Shown here: piece after piece, positions 1 through 7,518 of the stretch
How positions within the stretch are numbered: the first letter of the stretch is position 1
Layout: each line of letters opens with the position of its first letter
Assembly (NCBI GenBank): GCA_964393035.1
Contig: CAYMRX010000006.1
Location: forward strand, 186,001 to 250,000
Length of the DNA: 64,000 bases
Reading direction: 5' to 3'
Source of the DNA: Tabrizicola_A sp964393035
GTDB taxonomy: Bacteria > Pseudomonadota > Alphaproteobacteria > Rhodobacterales > Rhodobacteraceae
Made by a program: the position numbers and the translations under genes
Notes under the pieces: model-generated
Databases searched by the model: none
The model's input: only the letters and a program-made list of their open reading frames with translations
Told to the model about the DNA's origin: nothing

Positions 1-255
1 CAGGAAAATCTGGCGGACCTTGCCGCGCTGCCGATTGAACCGGCGCGGGTCAAATGGTTCGACAAGGGCAAGGGCTTTGGCTTTGGCAATGTCTTTGGCC
101 GATCGGAAGATGTGTTCATCCATGTCGAGGTTCTGCGCCATTCCGGTTTTGCCGATCTGCAAGCCGGCGAGGCCGTCGGTCTGCGCATCGTGGAAGGCAA
201 GCGGGGCCGGATGGCCGTTCAGGTGCTGTCGTGGGATTCCGCCCTGCGGGCCTGA
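1..255 (+). CDS. Cold-shock domain protein, C-terminal part (5' end outside window)
   Basis: Reading frame 1 is open from the first base to a TGA at 253-255, giving 84 residues without a start codon. The text VKWFDKGKGFGFG followed by DVFIHVEVLRHSGF is the RNP1/RNP2 core of a cold-shock domain, a single-stranded nucleic acid-binding OB fold. The residues before it (ENLADLAALPIEPAR) look like a linker, so this is probably the second domain of a two-CSD protein, a form common in alphaproteobacteria. That is inference, because the N-terminal half is not in the window. Such proteins bind RNA in the cytoplasm and act as chaperones or transcription antiterminators. The stop lies inside the start region of the next gene, so the two are probably translationally coupled. 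Confidence 0.85.
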   Translation, partial: QENLADLAALPIEPARVKWFDKGKGFGFGNVFGRSEDVFIHVEVLRHSGFADLQAGEAVGLRIVEGKRGRMAVQVLSWDSALRA

Positions 256-713
256 TCCTTCTGGCACTGGCCGCCCTCTCCGGGGCGGCACGCGCCGATT
301 GCGCCCCCGATCAGGTGGAACTGCGCACGCTTTTTGGGGCGGTGCAGCGTTTTTCCGTCGATCTGGCGGATGATCCCGATGAACGCGCCCGCGGCCTGAT
401 GTTCCGCGATCAGATGCCGATGGCGTCGGGCATGCTGTTTATCTTCCCCGCCCCGAAACATGCCACCTTCTGGATGAAGAATACCCCGCTGTCTCTGGAC
501 ATCATCTTTGCCGATGCCACCGGGCTTGTGACCCATGTCCAAGACAGGGCCGAACCGATGAGCGAGGCTCTGATCGACGGCGGCGAAGGCGTGGCCTTTG
601 TGCTGGAGATCAACGGCGGCCTTGCCCGCCCGATGGGCATTCTGCCCGGCGCGGTCTTGCGCCACCCGGCCATTGCGCAAGACGGCGCAGCCTGGGCCTG
701 TGACGCGCCGTAG
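231..713 (+). CDS. DUF192 family exported protein
   Basis: 160 residues from a GTG at 231, which overlaps the end of the cold-shock gene. I chose this start because it gives a clean signal peptide: a short N-terminus, a hydrophobic run (LILLALAALSGAA) and a cleavage-like ARA-D site at about residues 20-23. The mature part is a DUF192 domain with the family signature FWMKNTP at residues 80-86 and the preceding ERARGLMFRD block. DUF192 proteins are small, periplasmic or membrane-anchored and of unknown biochemical function. The cold-shock/DUF192 pairing suggests co-transcription only. A longer frame runs upstream to 54, but it overlaps the cold-shock domain and lacks a signal peptide. Confidence 0.85.
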   Translation: MGFRPAGLILLALAALSGAARADCAPDQVELRTLFGAVQRFSVDLADDPDERARGLMFRDQMPMASGMLFIFPAPKHATFWMKNTPLSLDIIFADATGLVTHVQDRAEPMSEALIDGGEGVAFVLEINGGLARPMGILPGAVLRHPAIAQDGAAWACDAP

Positions 714-766
714 AGAGCGGGGGCACATGGGCAGTTGTCCCGCGCCGTTGCTGGCGTCGCCAAGCT

Positions 767-832
767 GAGTATTTCCAAAGGCGCAAATCCTTGAGGCTGT
801 GTGCCTTTGGTCTTGCGCCTTTTGAAATACTC
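767..832. repeat. GAGTATTT-type palindromic intergenic repeat, copy 1
   Basis: A stem-loop of about 66 bp. The left arm starts GAGTATTTCCAAAGGCGCAA and the right arm ends TTGCGCCTTTTGAAATACTC. The same arms recur at 19347, 56398 and 59861, and a half copy lies at 46781. This copy is between the DUF192 gene and tRNA-Pro, where it may also act as a terminator. Confidence 0.75.
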
Positions 833-925
833 CCGCCGGAGGCCCCGGCCGATGCGGGGCGCTGCGGAGGAAAGGTGTGACGAGGCGCTTTTCATTTGCC
901 GCGCGACGGGTTAGGAAGCGGGCGT

Positions 926-1002
926 CGGGGCGTAGCGCAGTCTGGTAGCGCGACGGTTTTGGGTACCGTAGGCCGGGGGTTCGAATCCTCTCGCCCCGAC
1001 CA
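926..1002 (+). tRNA. tRNA-Pro (TGG anticodon)
   Basis: A 77-nt cloverleaf with an encoded CCA end. Acceptor arm CGGGGCG (926-932) pairs with CGCCCCG (992-998). The anticodon stem 953-957/965-969 encloses loop TTTGGGT, giving anticodon TGG at 960-962. The T-arm GGTTCGAATCC motif is present. Confidence 0.95.
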
Positions 1003-1212
1003 ACACTTAGCAGAAAATCAGGTGGCGCGGTTTGCAAGGCGGTTTGCCGCCTCGTTCACACTCGGCCCTCAGCGCGCCAGATGCTCGGCGATTCCCTCAG
1101 ACATTTCGGGCAACAGGGCCGCATACCGCCCGATCCCCTCGGTGGTGGAATGGCCCCGCTTGCCCCGCACCGCTTTGACCCCATATGGAAGGGGAAAGAG
1201 ATGGGGGCGGGT

Positions 1213-2592
1213 ATGATCCGGTTTGACAATACGTGGATGCGCGATCTGCCGGGCACTTTCCTGCGGCTGGACCCGGACCCTGCGCCTGCGCCCCGGCTTC
1301 TGGCGTGGAATAAAGGGCTGGCGGCGGATCTGGGGTTCGATCCGCAGGTGCAGGCCGAAGCCGCCAGCTGGTTTTCCGGCGCGGCTTTGCCCCCCGGCGC
1401 GGAACCGGTGGCGCTGGCCTATGCCGGGCACCAGTTTGGCGGCTTTTCTCCGCAACTGGGCGACGGGCGGGCGCATCTTCTGGGGGAGGTGCTGGACCCG
1501 GAAGGGCGGCGCTTTGACATTCAACTGAAAGGCTCGGGCCGGACGCCGTTTTCGCGCGGCGGCGATGGCAAGGCGGCGGTCGGGCCGATGCTGCGCGAAT
1601 ATCTGATTTCCGAGGCGATGGCGGCCATGGGCATTCCGACCACCCGCGCGCTGGCCGTGGTGGCGACGGGCGAAACCGTCTGGCGCGAGGGTCAGGCCCT
1701 GCCCGGCGCGGTGCTGGCGCGGGTGGCGGCCAGCCATATTCGCATCGGCAGCTTTCAGTTCCTGGCCGCGCGGGGCGAAGATGCCAAGCTGGCCGCGCTT
1801 TTGGATTACACCATCGCGCGGCATTATCCGCATCTTGCCCCCGGCGACGCCTTGGGCCTGTTTGATGCCGTGACGCAGGCGCAGGCCCGGTTGATCGCGC
1901 AGTGGATGGGCGTGGGCTTTGTTCATGGTGTGATGAACACCGACAACATGGCCTTGTCAGGTGAGACCATCGACTATGGCCCCTGCGCCTTCATGGAAGG
2001 CTATGCGCCGGGCACAGTGTTTTCCTCGATCGACCGGCAGGGGCGCTATGCCTATGGCAACCAGCCCTTGATCCTTGGCTGGAATCTGGCGCGGCTGGCA
2101 GAGTGTCTGTTGCCCTTTTTCGATGCCGATGAGGCGCAGGCAGTGGCGCTGGCCAATGCGCGGCTGTCGGCGATTGCCGGGATCTATCGTGAGGCGTTCC
2201 TTTCCGTCATGGCGGCGAAGCTTGGCCTTGCGGCGCCAGATGCGGCACTGACCGATGATCTTCTGGCACTTTTGCCGGGGCAGGACTGGACCGGGTTTTT
2301 CCGCGCGCTGAGCGAGGGGCGGCCGGTTGCCCCCGCCTTTGCCGATTGGCAGGCGCGCTGGCAGGCGGCAGGCCCTGATCTGGCCGCCATGCGCCGCGTC
2401 AATCCGGCCGTGATCCCGCGCAACCATCTGGTCGAGACGGCGCTTCAGGCCGCGTCAGCCGGCGATATGGTGCCGTTCGACGCACTGCTGGCCGAGGTGC
2501 AGCGGCCCTTTGACGGGGCGCAGGGGCGCGAGGGCTTTGCCCTGCCTGCGCCGGAAGGGTTTGGGGCCTATGTGACCTTCTGCGGCACCTGA
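1213..2592 (+). CDS. selO: Protein adenylyltransferase SelO (YdiU/UPF0061 family)
   Basis: 459 residues, the usual size of bacterial SelO. SelO is a pseudokinase that transfers AMP from ATP to protein Ser/Thr/Tyr side chains and is linked to redox stress. Visible family blocks are HQFGGFSPQLGDGRA at 73-87, LKGSGRTPFSR at 105-115, HGVMNTDNM and IDYGPCAFME in the middle, and the C-terminal TFCGT, whose Cys is the position of selenocysteine in animal SelO. I chose ATG 1213 because MIRFDNTW matches the family's normal N-terminus. ATG 1201, four codons upstream, follows a purine-rich GGGGAAAGAG and is a real alternative. The gene stands alone between tRNA-Pro and the XRE regulator. Confidence 0.93.
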   Translation: MIRFDNTWMRDLPGTFLRLDPDPAPAPRLLAWNKGLAADLGFDPQVQAEAASWFSGAALPPGAEPVALAYAGHQFGGFSPQLGDGRAHLLGEVLDPEGRRFDIQLKGSGRTPFSRGGDGKAAVGPMLREYLISEAMAAMGIPTTRALAVVATGETVWREGQALPGAVLARVAASHIRIGSFQFLAARGEDAKLAALLDYTIARHYPHLAPGDALGLFDAVTQAQARLIAQWMGVGFVHGVMNTDNMALSGETIDYGPCAFMEGYAPGTVFSSIDRQGRYAYGNQPLILGWNLARLAECLLPFFDADEAQAVALANARLSAIAGIYREAFLSVMAAKLGLAAPDAALTDDLLALLPGQDWTGFFRALSEGRPVAPAFADWQARWQAAGPDLAAMRRVNPAVIPRNHLVETALQAASAGDMVPFDALLAEVQRPFDGAQGREGFALPAPEGFGAYVTFCGT

Positions 2593-2664
2593 GGGGGTTG
2601 CGAAGTTGACGAAAACCGCAGGTTGCGGTTGACGGCATGGGGGGGCTTGGGCAGGGTGCATCCC

Positions 2665-3225
2665 ATGAACCCGCGTTCCGACATTCACGACCGGCTGGCT
2701 GCCTCCTTGCGCGATGCGCGCAAGGCGCGTGGGCTGTCGCTGGATGCGGTGGCGAAACTGTCGGGCGTGTCGCGCAGCATGGTCAGCCAGATCGAGCGCG
2801 GCGAATCCTCGCCCACGGTGGCGACGCTGTGGAACCTGACGCAGGCGCTTCAGGTGGATTTCGCGGGATTGCTGGAAGGCAAGCCCGAACCTGGCATCGT
2901 GGTCATGCGCGCGGCCAGCGCCCCAGTGATCCTCGGGCGCGGGCGCGCGGTGTCGATCCGCATCCTGTCGCCCGCCGAGGCGGTGGGCGAGCATGAGGTC
3001 TATGATCTGACCTTCGGTCCCGGCGGTGCCTTGGAAAGTGAGCCGCACAGTCCCGGCTGCCGCGAGCATCTGACGGTGGTGGAGGGTGCGCTTCGGGTGC
3101 GCTCGGGTGAGGAGGAGAGCCTCTTGGGCCCCGGCGATACCGCGCGTTACCCCGCTGACCGCGATCATGCGATCTGGGCCGAGGCCGGGGCGGCGCGCGC
3201 CATACTGATCGTGCAGGACAGTTGA
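2665..3225 (+). CDS. XRE-family regulator with C-terminal cupin domain
   Basis: 186 residues. An N-terminal helix-turn-helix of the Cro/C1 type lies at about residues 12-66 (LSGVSRSMVSQIERGESSPT is the recognition part). A small cupin sensor domain at about 110-180 contains EHLTVVEGALRV and GDTARYPADRDHAIW. HTH-cupin proteins (the PuuR/SutR type) usually respond to a small metabolite and control nearby metabolic genes. It lies about 140 bp upstream of kbl-tdh in the same direction, with a perfect palindrome between them, so it may regulate threonine degradation; this is inference. ATG 2665 gives the conserved N-terminus. A start 14 codons upstream is possible. Confidence 0.88.
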   Translation: MNPRSDIHDRLAASLRDARKARGLSLDAVAKLSGVSRSMVSQIERGESSPTVATLWNLTQALQVDFAGLLEGKPEPGIVVMRAASAPVILGRGRAVSIRILSPAEAVGEHEVYDLTFGPGGALESEPHSPGCREHLTVVEGALRVRSGEEESLLGPGDTARYPADRDHAIWAEAGAARAILIVQDS

Positions 3226-3292
3226 GATACCCCGGTGTTTTACCGCCGGGCCCCCAGAATACTTAGGCGGCACTGGCGAAAAATCCGTATTG

Positions 3293-3340
3293 GCGGAAAA
3301 TTTCCGCTATCTTGACATATGAGGGGCGCGGGCGCATCAT
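3293..3340 (+). promoter_or_regulatory. Candidate operator and sigma70-like promoter of kbl-tdh
   Basis: A perfect palindrome GCGGAAA-A-TTTCCGC spans 3293-3307. Directly behind it are TTGACA (3312-3317) and, after 17 bp, CATCAT (3335-3340), which matches TATAAT at four of six positions. Kbl has GGAGG at 3351-3355 and starts at 3365. The palindrome immediately upstream of the -35 is a plausible site for the HTH-cupin protein encoded just before. This is prediction only. Confidence 0.5.
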
Positions 3341-3364
3341 CCGTTAAGTTGGAGGATTTCCATT

Positions 3365-4552
3365 ATGGCAGATATTCGTTTTCTCGACCACCTGACCGCC
3401 ACCCTTGCGCAGATCGAGGCCGATGGGCTGATGAAGCGCGAGCGTTTGATCGAAGGCCCGCAGGGCGCACGGGTGACGATTGGCGGCCGCAAGATGCTGA
3501 ACCTTTGCGCCAACAATTACCTTGGGCTGGCCGATGATCCGCGTCTGATTGCAGCGGCCGGGGCCGCGATGCAAAGCCATGGCTATGGCATGGCCTCGGT
3601 TCGGTTCATCTGCGGCACGCAAGATCTGCACAGGCAGTTGGAGCGGCGTATCGCGGGCTTTTTGGGGATGGAGGATGCCATCCTGTTTGCCGCCTGTTTT
3701 GACGCCAATGGCGGGCTGTTTGAGCCGCTTTTGGGTGAGGAGGATGCGATTGTCTCTGACAGCCTGAACCATGCCTCGATCATCGACGGCATAAGGTTGT
3801 GCAAGGCGCGGCGCTATCGCTTCCAGAATGGGGATATGGCCGATCTTGAGACGCAGGTGAAAGCTGCGCGCGATGCGGGCGCGCGGTTCGTGATGATCGC
3901 GACGGATGGCGTCTTTTCGATGGATGGTTATCTGGCCGATCTGAAGGAAATCGACCGGATTGCAAAGGCTTACGATTGCCTGACCATGGTGGATGACTGT
4001 CATGCGACCGGGTTCATGGGGCCGCAGGGGCGTGGAACGCCAGCCCATGCCGGGGTGAAGGTGGACATTCTGACCGGCACGCTTGGCAAGGCCCTTGGGG
4101 GCGCCTTGGGCGGCTATATTGCCGGGCCGCGGGCGGTGATTGACCTTTTGCGCCAGCGCGCGCGGCCCTATCTTTTTTCCAATGCCTTGCCGCCTGCGGT
4201 GGTGGGGGCGGCGCTGGCGGCTTTCGATATCGTCGAGGCGGCCGATGATCTGCGCGCGGCGCTGTTTCGCAATGCGGCGCATTGGCGGGCGGGATTGACG
4301 GCCGCGGGCTTCACCCTTTTGCCGGGGGAGCATCCGATCATTCCGGTGATGATCGGCGATGCCCCGAAGGCCCAAGATTTTGCCCGCGCCTTGGATGCGC
4401 GCGGCGTCATGGTGTCGGCGTTTTTCTATCCGGTGGTGCCGCATGGGCGCGCGCGGATCCGCACGCAGATGAATGCGAAATTGTCGTTGCAGGACTTGGA
4501 TTTTGCTCTCGAGGCCTTTGCCTCGGCGGGCCGCGAGACGGGAGTGATCTGA
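3365..4552 (+). CDS. kbl: 2-amino-3-ketobutyrate CoA ligase (glycine C-acetyltransferase)
   Basis: 395 residues, against 398 in E. coli. This PLP enzyme cleaves 2-amino-3-oxobutyrate with CoA into glycine and acetyl-CoA, the second step of threonine degradation in the cytosol. The PLP lysine is K242 in TLGKALGG. Also visible are NNYLGLADDPR (50-60), the MVDDCHATG Asp-His pair near 208-216, and the C-terminal HPIIPVMIGD block of alpha-oxoamine synthases. A strong GGAGG lies ahead of the ATG. The stop overlaps the tdh start by one base, so the two enzymes are translationally coupled, which suits the instability of the intermediate passed from Tdh to Kbl. Confidence 0.96.
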   Translation: MADIRFLDHLTATLAQIEADGLMKRERLIEGPQGARVTIGGRKMLNLCANNYLGLADDPRLIAAAGAAMQSHGYGMASVRFICGTQDLHRQLERRIAGFLGMEDAILFAACFDANGGLFEPLLGEEDAIVSDSLNHASIIDGIRLCKARRYRFQNGDMADLETQVKAARDAGARFVMIATDGVFSMDGYLADLKEIDRIAKAYDCLTMVDDCHATGFMGPQGRGTPAHAGVKVDILTGTLGKALGGALGGYIAGPRAVIDLLRQRARPYLFSNALPPAVVGAALAAFDIVEAADDLRAALFRNAAHWRAGLTAAGFTLLPGEHPIIPVMIGDAPKAQDFARALDARGVMVSAFFYPVVPHGRARIRTQMNAKLSLQDLDFALEAFASAGRETGVI

Positions 4553-5577
4553 TGAAAGCCTTGGCGAAAGTGAAACCCGAAGTGGGGCTTTGGGCGGTGG
4601 ACCGCGCGGTGCCGGAGATCGGGCCGGAGGATGTGCTTATCAAGGTGAAGAAGACCGGGATCTGCGGCACCGATATCCACATCTGGAACTGGGATGAGTG
4701 GGCCGCGCGCACGGTGCCGGTGGGGCTGGTCACGGGGCATGAATTTGCCGGTGAGATCGTCGCCAAGGGGGCCTTGGTCGAGGGGCTGGAGATTGGCCAG
4801 CGCTGTTCGGGCGAGGGGCATCTGATCGGCAAACTCAGCCGCCAATCGCGCGCGGGCAAGTTCCATCTTGATCCGGCGACGCGGGGGATTGGCGTCAATG
4901 AGCAGGGGGCGTTCGCCGAATTCCTGCGGCTTCCGGCCTTTAACGTCGTGCCCTTGCCGGACACGATTGACGACGAGATCGGCGCCATTCTGGACCCTTT
5001 GGGCAATGCGGTTCACACAGCCCTTTCGTTTGATCTGGTGGGCGAGGATGTGCTGATTACCGGAGCGGGGCCGATCGGCATCATGGCGGCAGCCGTCGCG
5101 CGGCACGTTGGCGCGCGGCATGTGGTGATTACCGACGTCAACCCGGCACGGCTGGAACTGGCGGCGCAGGTGGCGGATGTGGTGCCGGTGAATGTGGCGG
5201 AAACCGATCTGCGCTCGGTCTATCCCAGCCTGAAGATGAGCCAAGGCTTTGATGTCGGCATGGAGATGAGCGGCAATCAGCAGGCGCTGGATCAGATGGT
5301 CGACAATCTGGTGATGGGGGGCCGCATTGCCATGTTGGGCATCCCGCCGGGCAAATCACCGGTCGATTGGAGCCGCATCGTCTTCAAGGCCATCACCATC
5401 AAGGGCGTCTATGGCCGGGAAATCTTTGAAACCTGGTACAAGATGATCGCCATGCTGGAAAATGGCCTGGATGTGCGCCGCGTCATCACCCATCGCTTCA
5501 AGGCGGATGAGTTTGTGACGGGGTTTGAAACCATGCGCTCGGGGCTGTCGGGCAAGGTGGTGCTGGACTGGGGTTGA
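4552..5577 (+). CDS. tdh: L-threonine 3-dehydrogenase
   Basis: 341 residues, the same length as E. coli Tdh. It is a zinc-dependent medium-chain dehydrogenase that oxidises threonine to 2-amino-3-oxobutyrate with NAD. Catalytic zinc ligands C38 (KTGICGTDIH) and H63-E64 (GHEFAG) are present, as is the NAD-binding GAGPIGIMAAAVA. Oddly, the structural zinc lobe, which carries four cysteines in E. coli Tdh, reads SGEGHLIGKLSRQSRAGKF followed by HLD, with no cysteine at the expected places, so the structural zinc site appears to be lost. The rest of the protein is canonical. It follows kbl with a one-base overlap. Confidence 0.95.
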   Translation: MKALAKVKPEVGLWAVDRAVPEIGPEDVLIKVKKTGICGTDIHIWNWDEWAARTVPVGLVTGHEFAGEIVAKGALVEGLEIGQRCSGEGHLIGKLSRQSRAGKFHLDPATRGIGVNEQGAFAEFLRLPAFNVVPLPDTIDDEIGAILDPLGNAVHTALSFDLVGEDVLITGAGPIGIMAAAVARHVGARHVVITDVNPARLELAAQVADVVPVNVAETDLRSVYPSLKMSQGFDVGMEMSGNQQALDQMVDNLVMGGRIAMLGIPPGKSPVDWSRIVFKAITIKGVYGREIFETWYKMIAMLENGLDVRRVITHRFKADEFVTGFETMRSGLSGKVVLDWG

Positions 5578-5770
5578 GGGATTGAGCGGACCGGCTTCAA
5601 CCCCAGCACGCGGGATTCATCTGTGGCGGCGGAGCATTCGGCACGGAACAGCGCAGATGCCCCACTAGCTGCACATCTTCCGATCAAAGATGGCCCACGG
5701 TCTACATTCTCAATGAAATCAATCGCCACTTCTGGCGAAGATAGACTGCAATCTAGCGATTTAGTGGAAT

Positions 5771-5844
5771 TGGAGGCGGGTATCGGAATCGAACCGATCT
5801 ACATGGATTTGCAATCCAGCGCATAGCCTGCCTGCCCACCCGCC
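5771..5844 (-). tRNA. tRNA-Cys (GCA anticodon)
   Basis: A 74-nt cloverleaf on the minus strand with encoded CCA. The acceptor GGCGGGT pairs with ACCCGCC, and the discriminator base is U as expected for Cys. The anticodon loop TTGCAAA gives GCA, and the T-arm GGTTCGATTCC is present. The outermost anticodon-stem pair is a C-T mismatch. The 193 bases between tdh and this tRNA show no gene. Confidence 0.93.
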
Positions 5845-5900
5845 ATCCTGAGGCCTGATTTAGGCAAGGCCGTTGCCCGCGTCAAGCCGATAAGCGGGGT

Positions 5901-6914
5901 TCAGAGCTGGTAATACCCGCGATACCAGTCGACAAAGGCGCGCATGCCGTCGCGGATATCGGTGGCCGGGCAGCCGCCGGTCAGGCTGTGCAAAAGGCCC
6001 GCGTCGGCCCAGGTGGCGGGGACGTCGCCGATCTGCATGGGCAGGTAGTTGCGCAGGGCCTTTTTGCCGGTTGCGGCCTCGATGGCTTCGATGAAATCCA
6101 TCAGCCGCACCTTTTGGCCATTGCCGATGTTCACCACCCGGAAGGGGGCTGCGGGCGACAGGCTGTCGCCTTCGGCAATCTCCGCGCGGGTGGCGGGGCG
6201 GGTGGGGCGGGCCTCGATCAGCCCGGCAATGCCCTGAACCAGATCGGTGACATAGGTGAAATCGCGCCACATCTCGCCATTGTTGTAGATGTCGATCGGC
6301 TCTCCCGCGAGAATCGCCTTGGTGAATTTGAAGGGCGCCATGTCGGGGCGGCCCCAAGGCCCGTAGACGGTGAAGAACCGGAACATCGTCACCGGCAGAT
6401 TGTGGATATGGGCATAGGCGTGGCCCATCGCCTCATTGGCCTTTTTCGTCGCGGCATAGATGGTCAGCGGGTGATCGGCCTTGTCGGTCTCGCGGAAGGG
6501 CATGTCCTCATTCGCGCCATAGACCGAGGAGGTGGAGGCCATCAGCAGATGCTCCACCTGCAATTCGCGCGCGGCCTCCATCACGTTGAAAGTGCCGACG
6601 AGATTGCTGTCAATATAGGCGCGCGGGGCCTCAAGGCTGTAGCGCACGCCCGCCTGTGCGGCGAGGTGGATGATCGCATCGGGCCGGGCGGCGCGGGCGG
6701 CCTGCATCACGGCCTCGGCATCCTCCAGCATGGCCTCGGTCTGGGTGAAGCCGGGATTTTGCAGCAAGATGGCAAGGCGGGCGCGTTTGAGGGCGATGTC
6801 ATAATAGCTGGTCATGCCGTCCAGCCCATGCACCTGCCAGCCTTTGTCCAACAGCAGTTTGGCCAGATGAAAGCCAATGAATCCTGCCGTTCCGGTGATG
6901 AAAGCCCGCTTCAT
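5901..6914 (-). CDS. NAD-dependent epimerase, UDP-glucuronate 4-epimerase type
   Basis: 337 residues of the extended short-chain dehydrogenase family. It has the NAD-binding TGTAGFIGFHLAK at the N-terminus, the SSVYG block, the catalytic YAATKKANE (Tyr-x3-Lys) and FFTVYGPWGRPDMA. The last block is typical of UDP-glucuronate 4-epimerases (LspL/CapI), which make UDP-galacturonate for surface polysaccharide. UDP-glucose 4-epimerase is the main alternative. The frame is open further upstream, but ATG at 6914 gives the canonical MKRAFITG start. No other polysaccharide genes flank it except the DegT aminotransferase beyond the tRNA-Gly genes. Confidence 0.87.
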   Translation of the reverse strand: MKRAFITGTAGFIGFHLAKLLLDKGWQVHGLDGMTSYYDIALKRARLAILLQNPGFTQTEAMLEDAEAVMQAARAARPDAIIHLAAQAGVRYSLEAPRAYIDSNLVGTFNVMEAARELQVEHLLMASTSSVYGANEDMPFRETDKADHPLTIYAATKKANEAMGHAYAHIHNLPVTMFRFFTVYGPWGRPDMAPFKFTKAILAGEPIDIYNNGEMWRDFTYVTDLVQGIAGLIEARPTRPATRAEIAEGDSLSPAAPFRVVNIGNGQKVRLMDFIEAIEAATGKKALRNYLPMQIGDVPATWADAGLLHSLTGGCPATDIRDGMRAFVDWYRGYYQL

Positions 6915-7025
6915 GCCACAATGCCCTTTTGTTTGGCGAAACCTAAGGCGGCAGCGGAGGCAGGGCAAGAGCCGGGGTGGGGCAAGAGTTGGGTCGGGGC
7001 AAGAGTTGGGCAAGCGGGCAAAGAC

Positions 7026-7055
7026 AAAGGGCGCAGCCCTGCGGCTACGCCCTTT
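7026..7055 (-). terminator. Intrinsic terminator after the first tRNA-Gly
   Basis: AAAGGGCG (7026-7033) pairs with CGCCCTTT (7048-7055), with an inner AGCC/GGCT pair. On the minus strand the stem is followed by a T-rich stretch (TTTGTCTTT). It lies just downstream of the tRNA-Gly at 7062. Confidence 0.7.
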
Positions 7056-7061
7056 TGTTTT

Positions 7062-7236
7062 TGGAGCGGGCGATGAGATTCGNNNNNNNNNNNNNNNNNN
7101 NNNNNNNNNNNNNNNNNNNNNNNNNNNNNNNNNNNNNNNNNNNNNNNNNNNNNNNNNNNNNNNNNNNNNNNNNNNNNNNNNNAACTCACGACCCTAACCT
7201 TGGCAAGGTTATGCTCTACCCCTGAGCTACGCCCGC
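7062..7236 (-). tRNA. tRNA-Gly (GCC), interrupted by an assembly gap
   Basis: The bases 7183-7236 and 7062-7082, read on the minus strand, join without loss into a 75-nt tRNA-Gly. Its sequence is identical to the intact copy at 7369-7443 wherever it can be read. Exactly 100 N stand in the T-arm between them. The gap is therefore almost certainly a scaffold join placed inside a repeated tRNA, not an intron. Whether real sequence, such as more tRNA copies, is missing there cannot be seen. Confidence 0.85.
7083..7182. other. Assembly gap of exactly 100 N
   Basis: A run of 100 undetermined bases, a conventional gap length. It falls inside a tRNA-Gly that has a second identical copy about 130 bp away, which explains why assembly broke here. 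Confidence 0.98.
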
Positions 7237-7331
7237 ACTCCGTGAGCGGGGTATTAGCCAAAGCGTGAGGAGGGCGCAAGAGGAAAGCGGCAGGAATTTT
7301 GTGGCTTATGCAGGCAGGGGGCGCAAAAGCA

Positions 7332-7355
7332 AAAGGCCGCCCGAAGGCGGCCTTT
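7332..7355 (-). terminator. Intrinsic terminator after the second tRNA-Gly
   Basis: A perfect 10-bp stem AAAGGCCGCC (7332-7341)/GGCGGCCTTT (7346-7355). On the minus strand the loop is the very stable C(TTCG)G tetraloop and the stem runs into TTTTGCTTTTG. It sits 13 bp downstream of the tRNA-Gly at 7369. Confidence 0.85.
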
Positions 7356-7368
7356 GAAGCGATCCGAC

Positions 7369-7443
7369 TGGAGCGGGCGATGAGATTCGAACTCACGACC
7401 CTAACCTTGGCAAGGTTATGCTCTACCCCTGAGCTACGCCCGC
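7369..7443 (-). tRNA. tRNA-Gly (GCC anticodon)
   Basis: A 75-nt cloverleaf on the minus strand with encoded CCA. The acceptor GCGGGCG pairs with CGCCCGC, the anticodon loop TTGCCAA gives GCC, and the T-arm AGTTCGAATCT is present. It is the intact copy of a tandem pair with its own terminator. Confidence 0.96.
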
Positions 7444-7518
7444 ATACCTGCCGGATGGCGGTCAAATAGGGGATGGCACGGGCGGCTGCAAGAGGAAAAA
7501 TGCCCGCCCGCGCATGAT

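Noticed and set aside
7083..7182. Possible tRNA intron in the split tRNA-Gly
   Set aside because: The insert is exactly 100 N, a gap convention, and the flanks join without loss; group I introns are in other positions and would have readable sequence.
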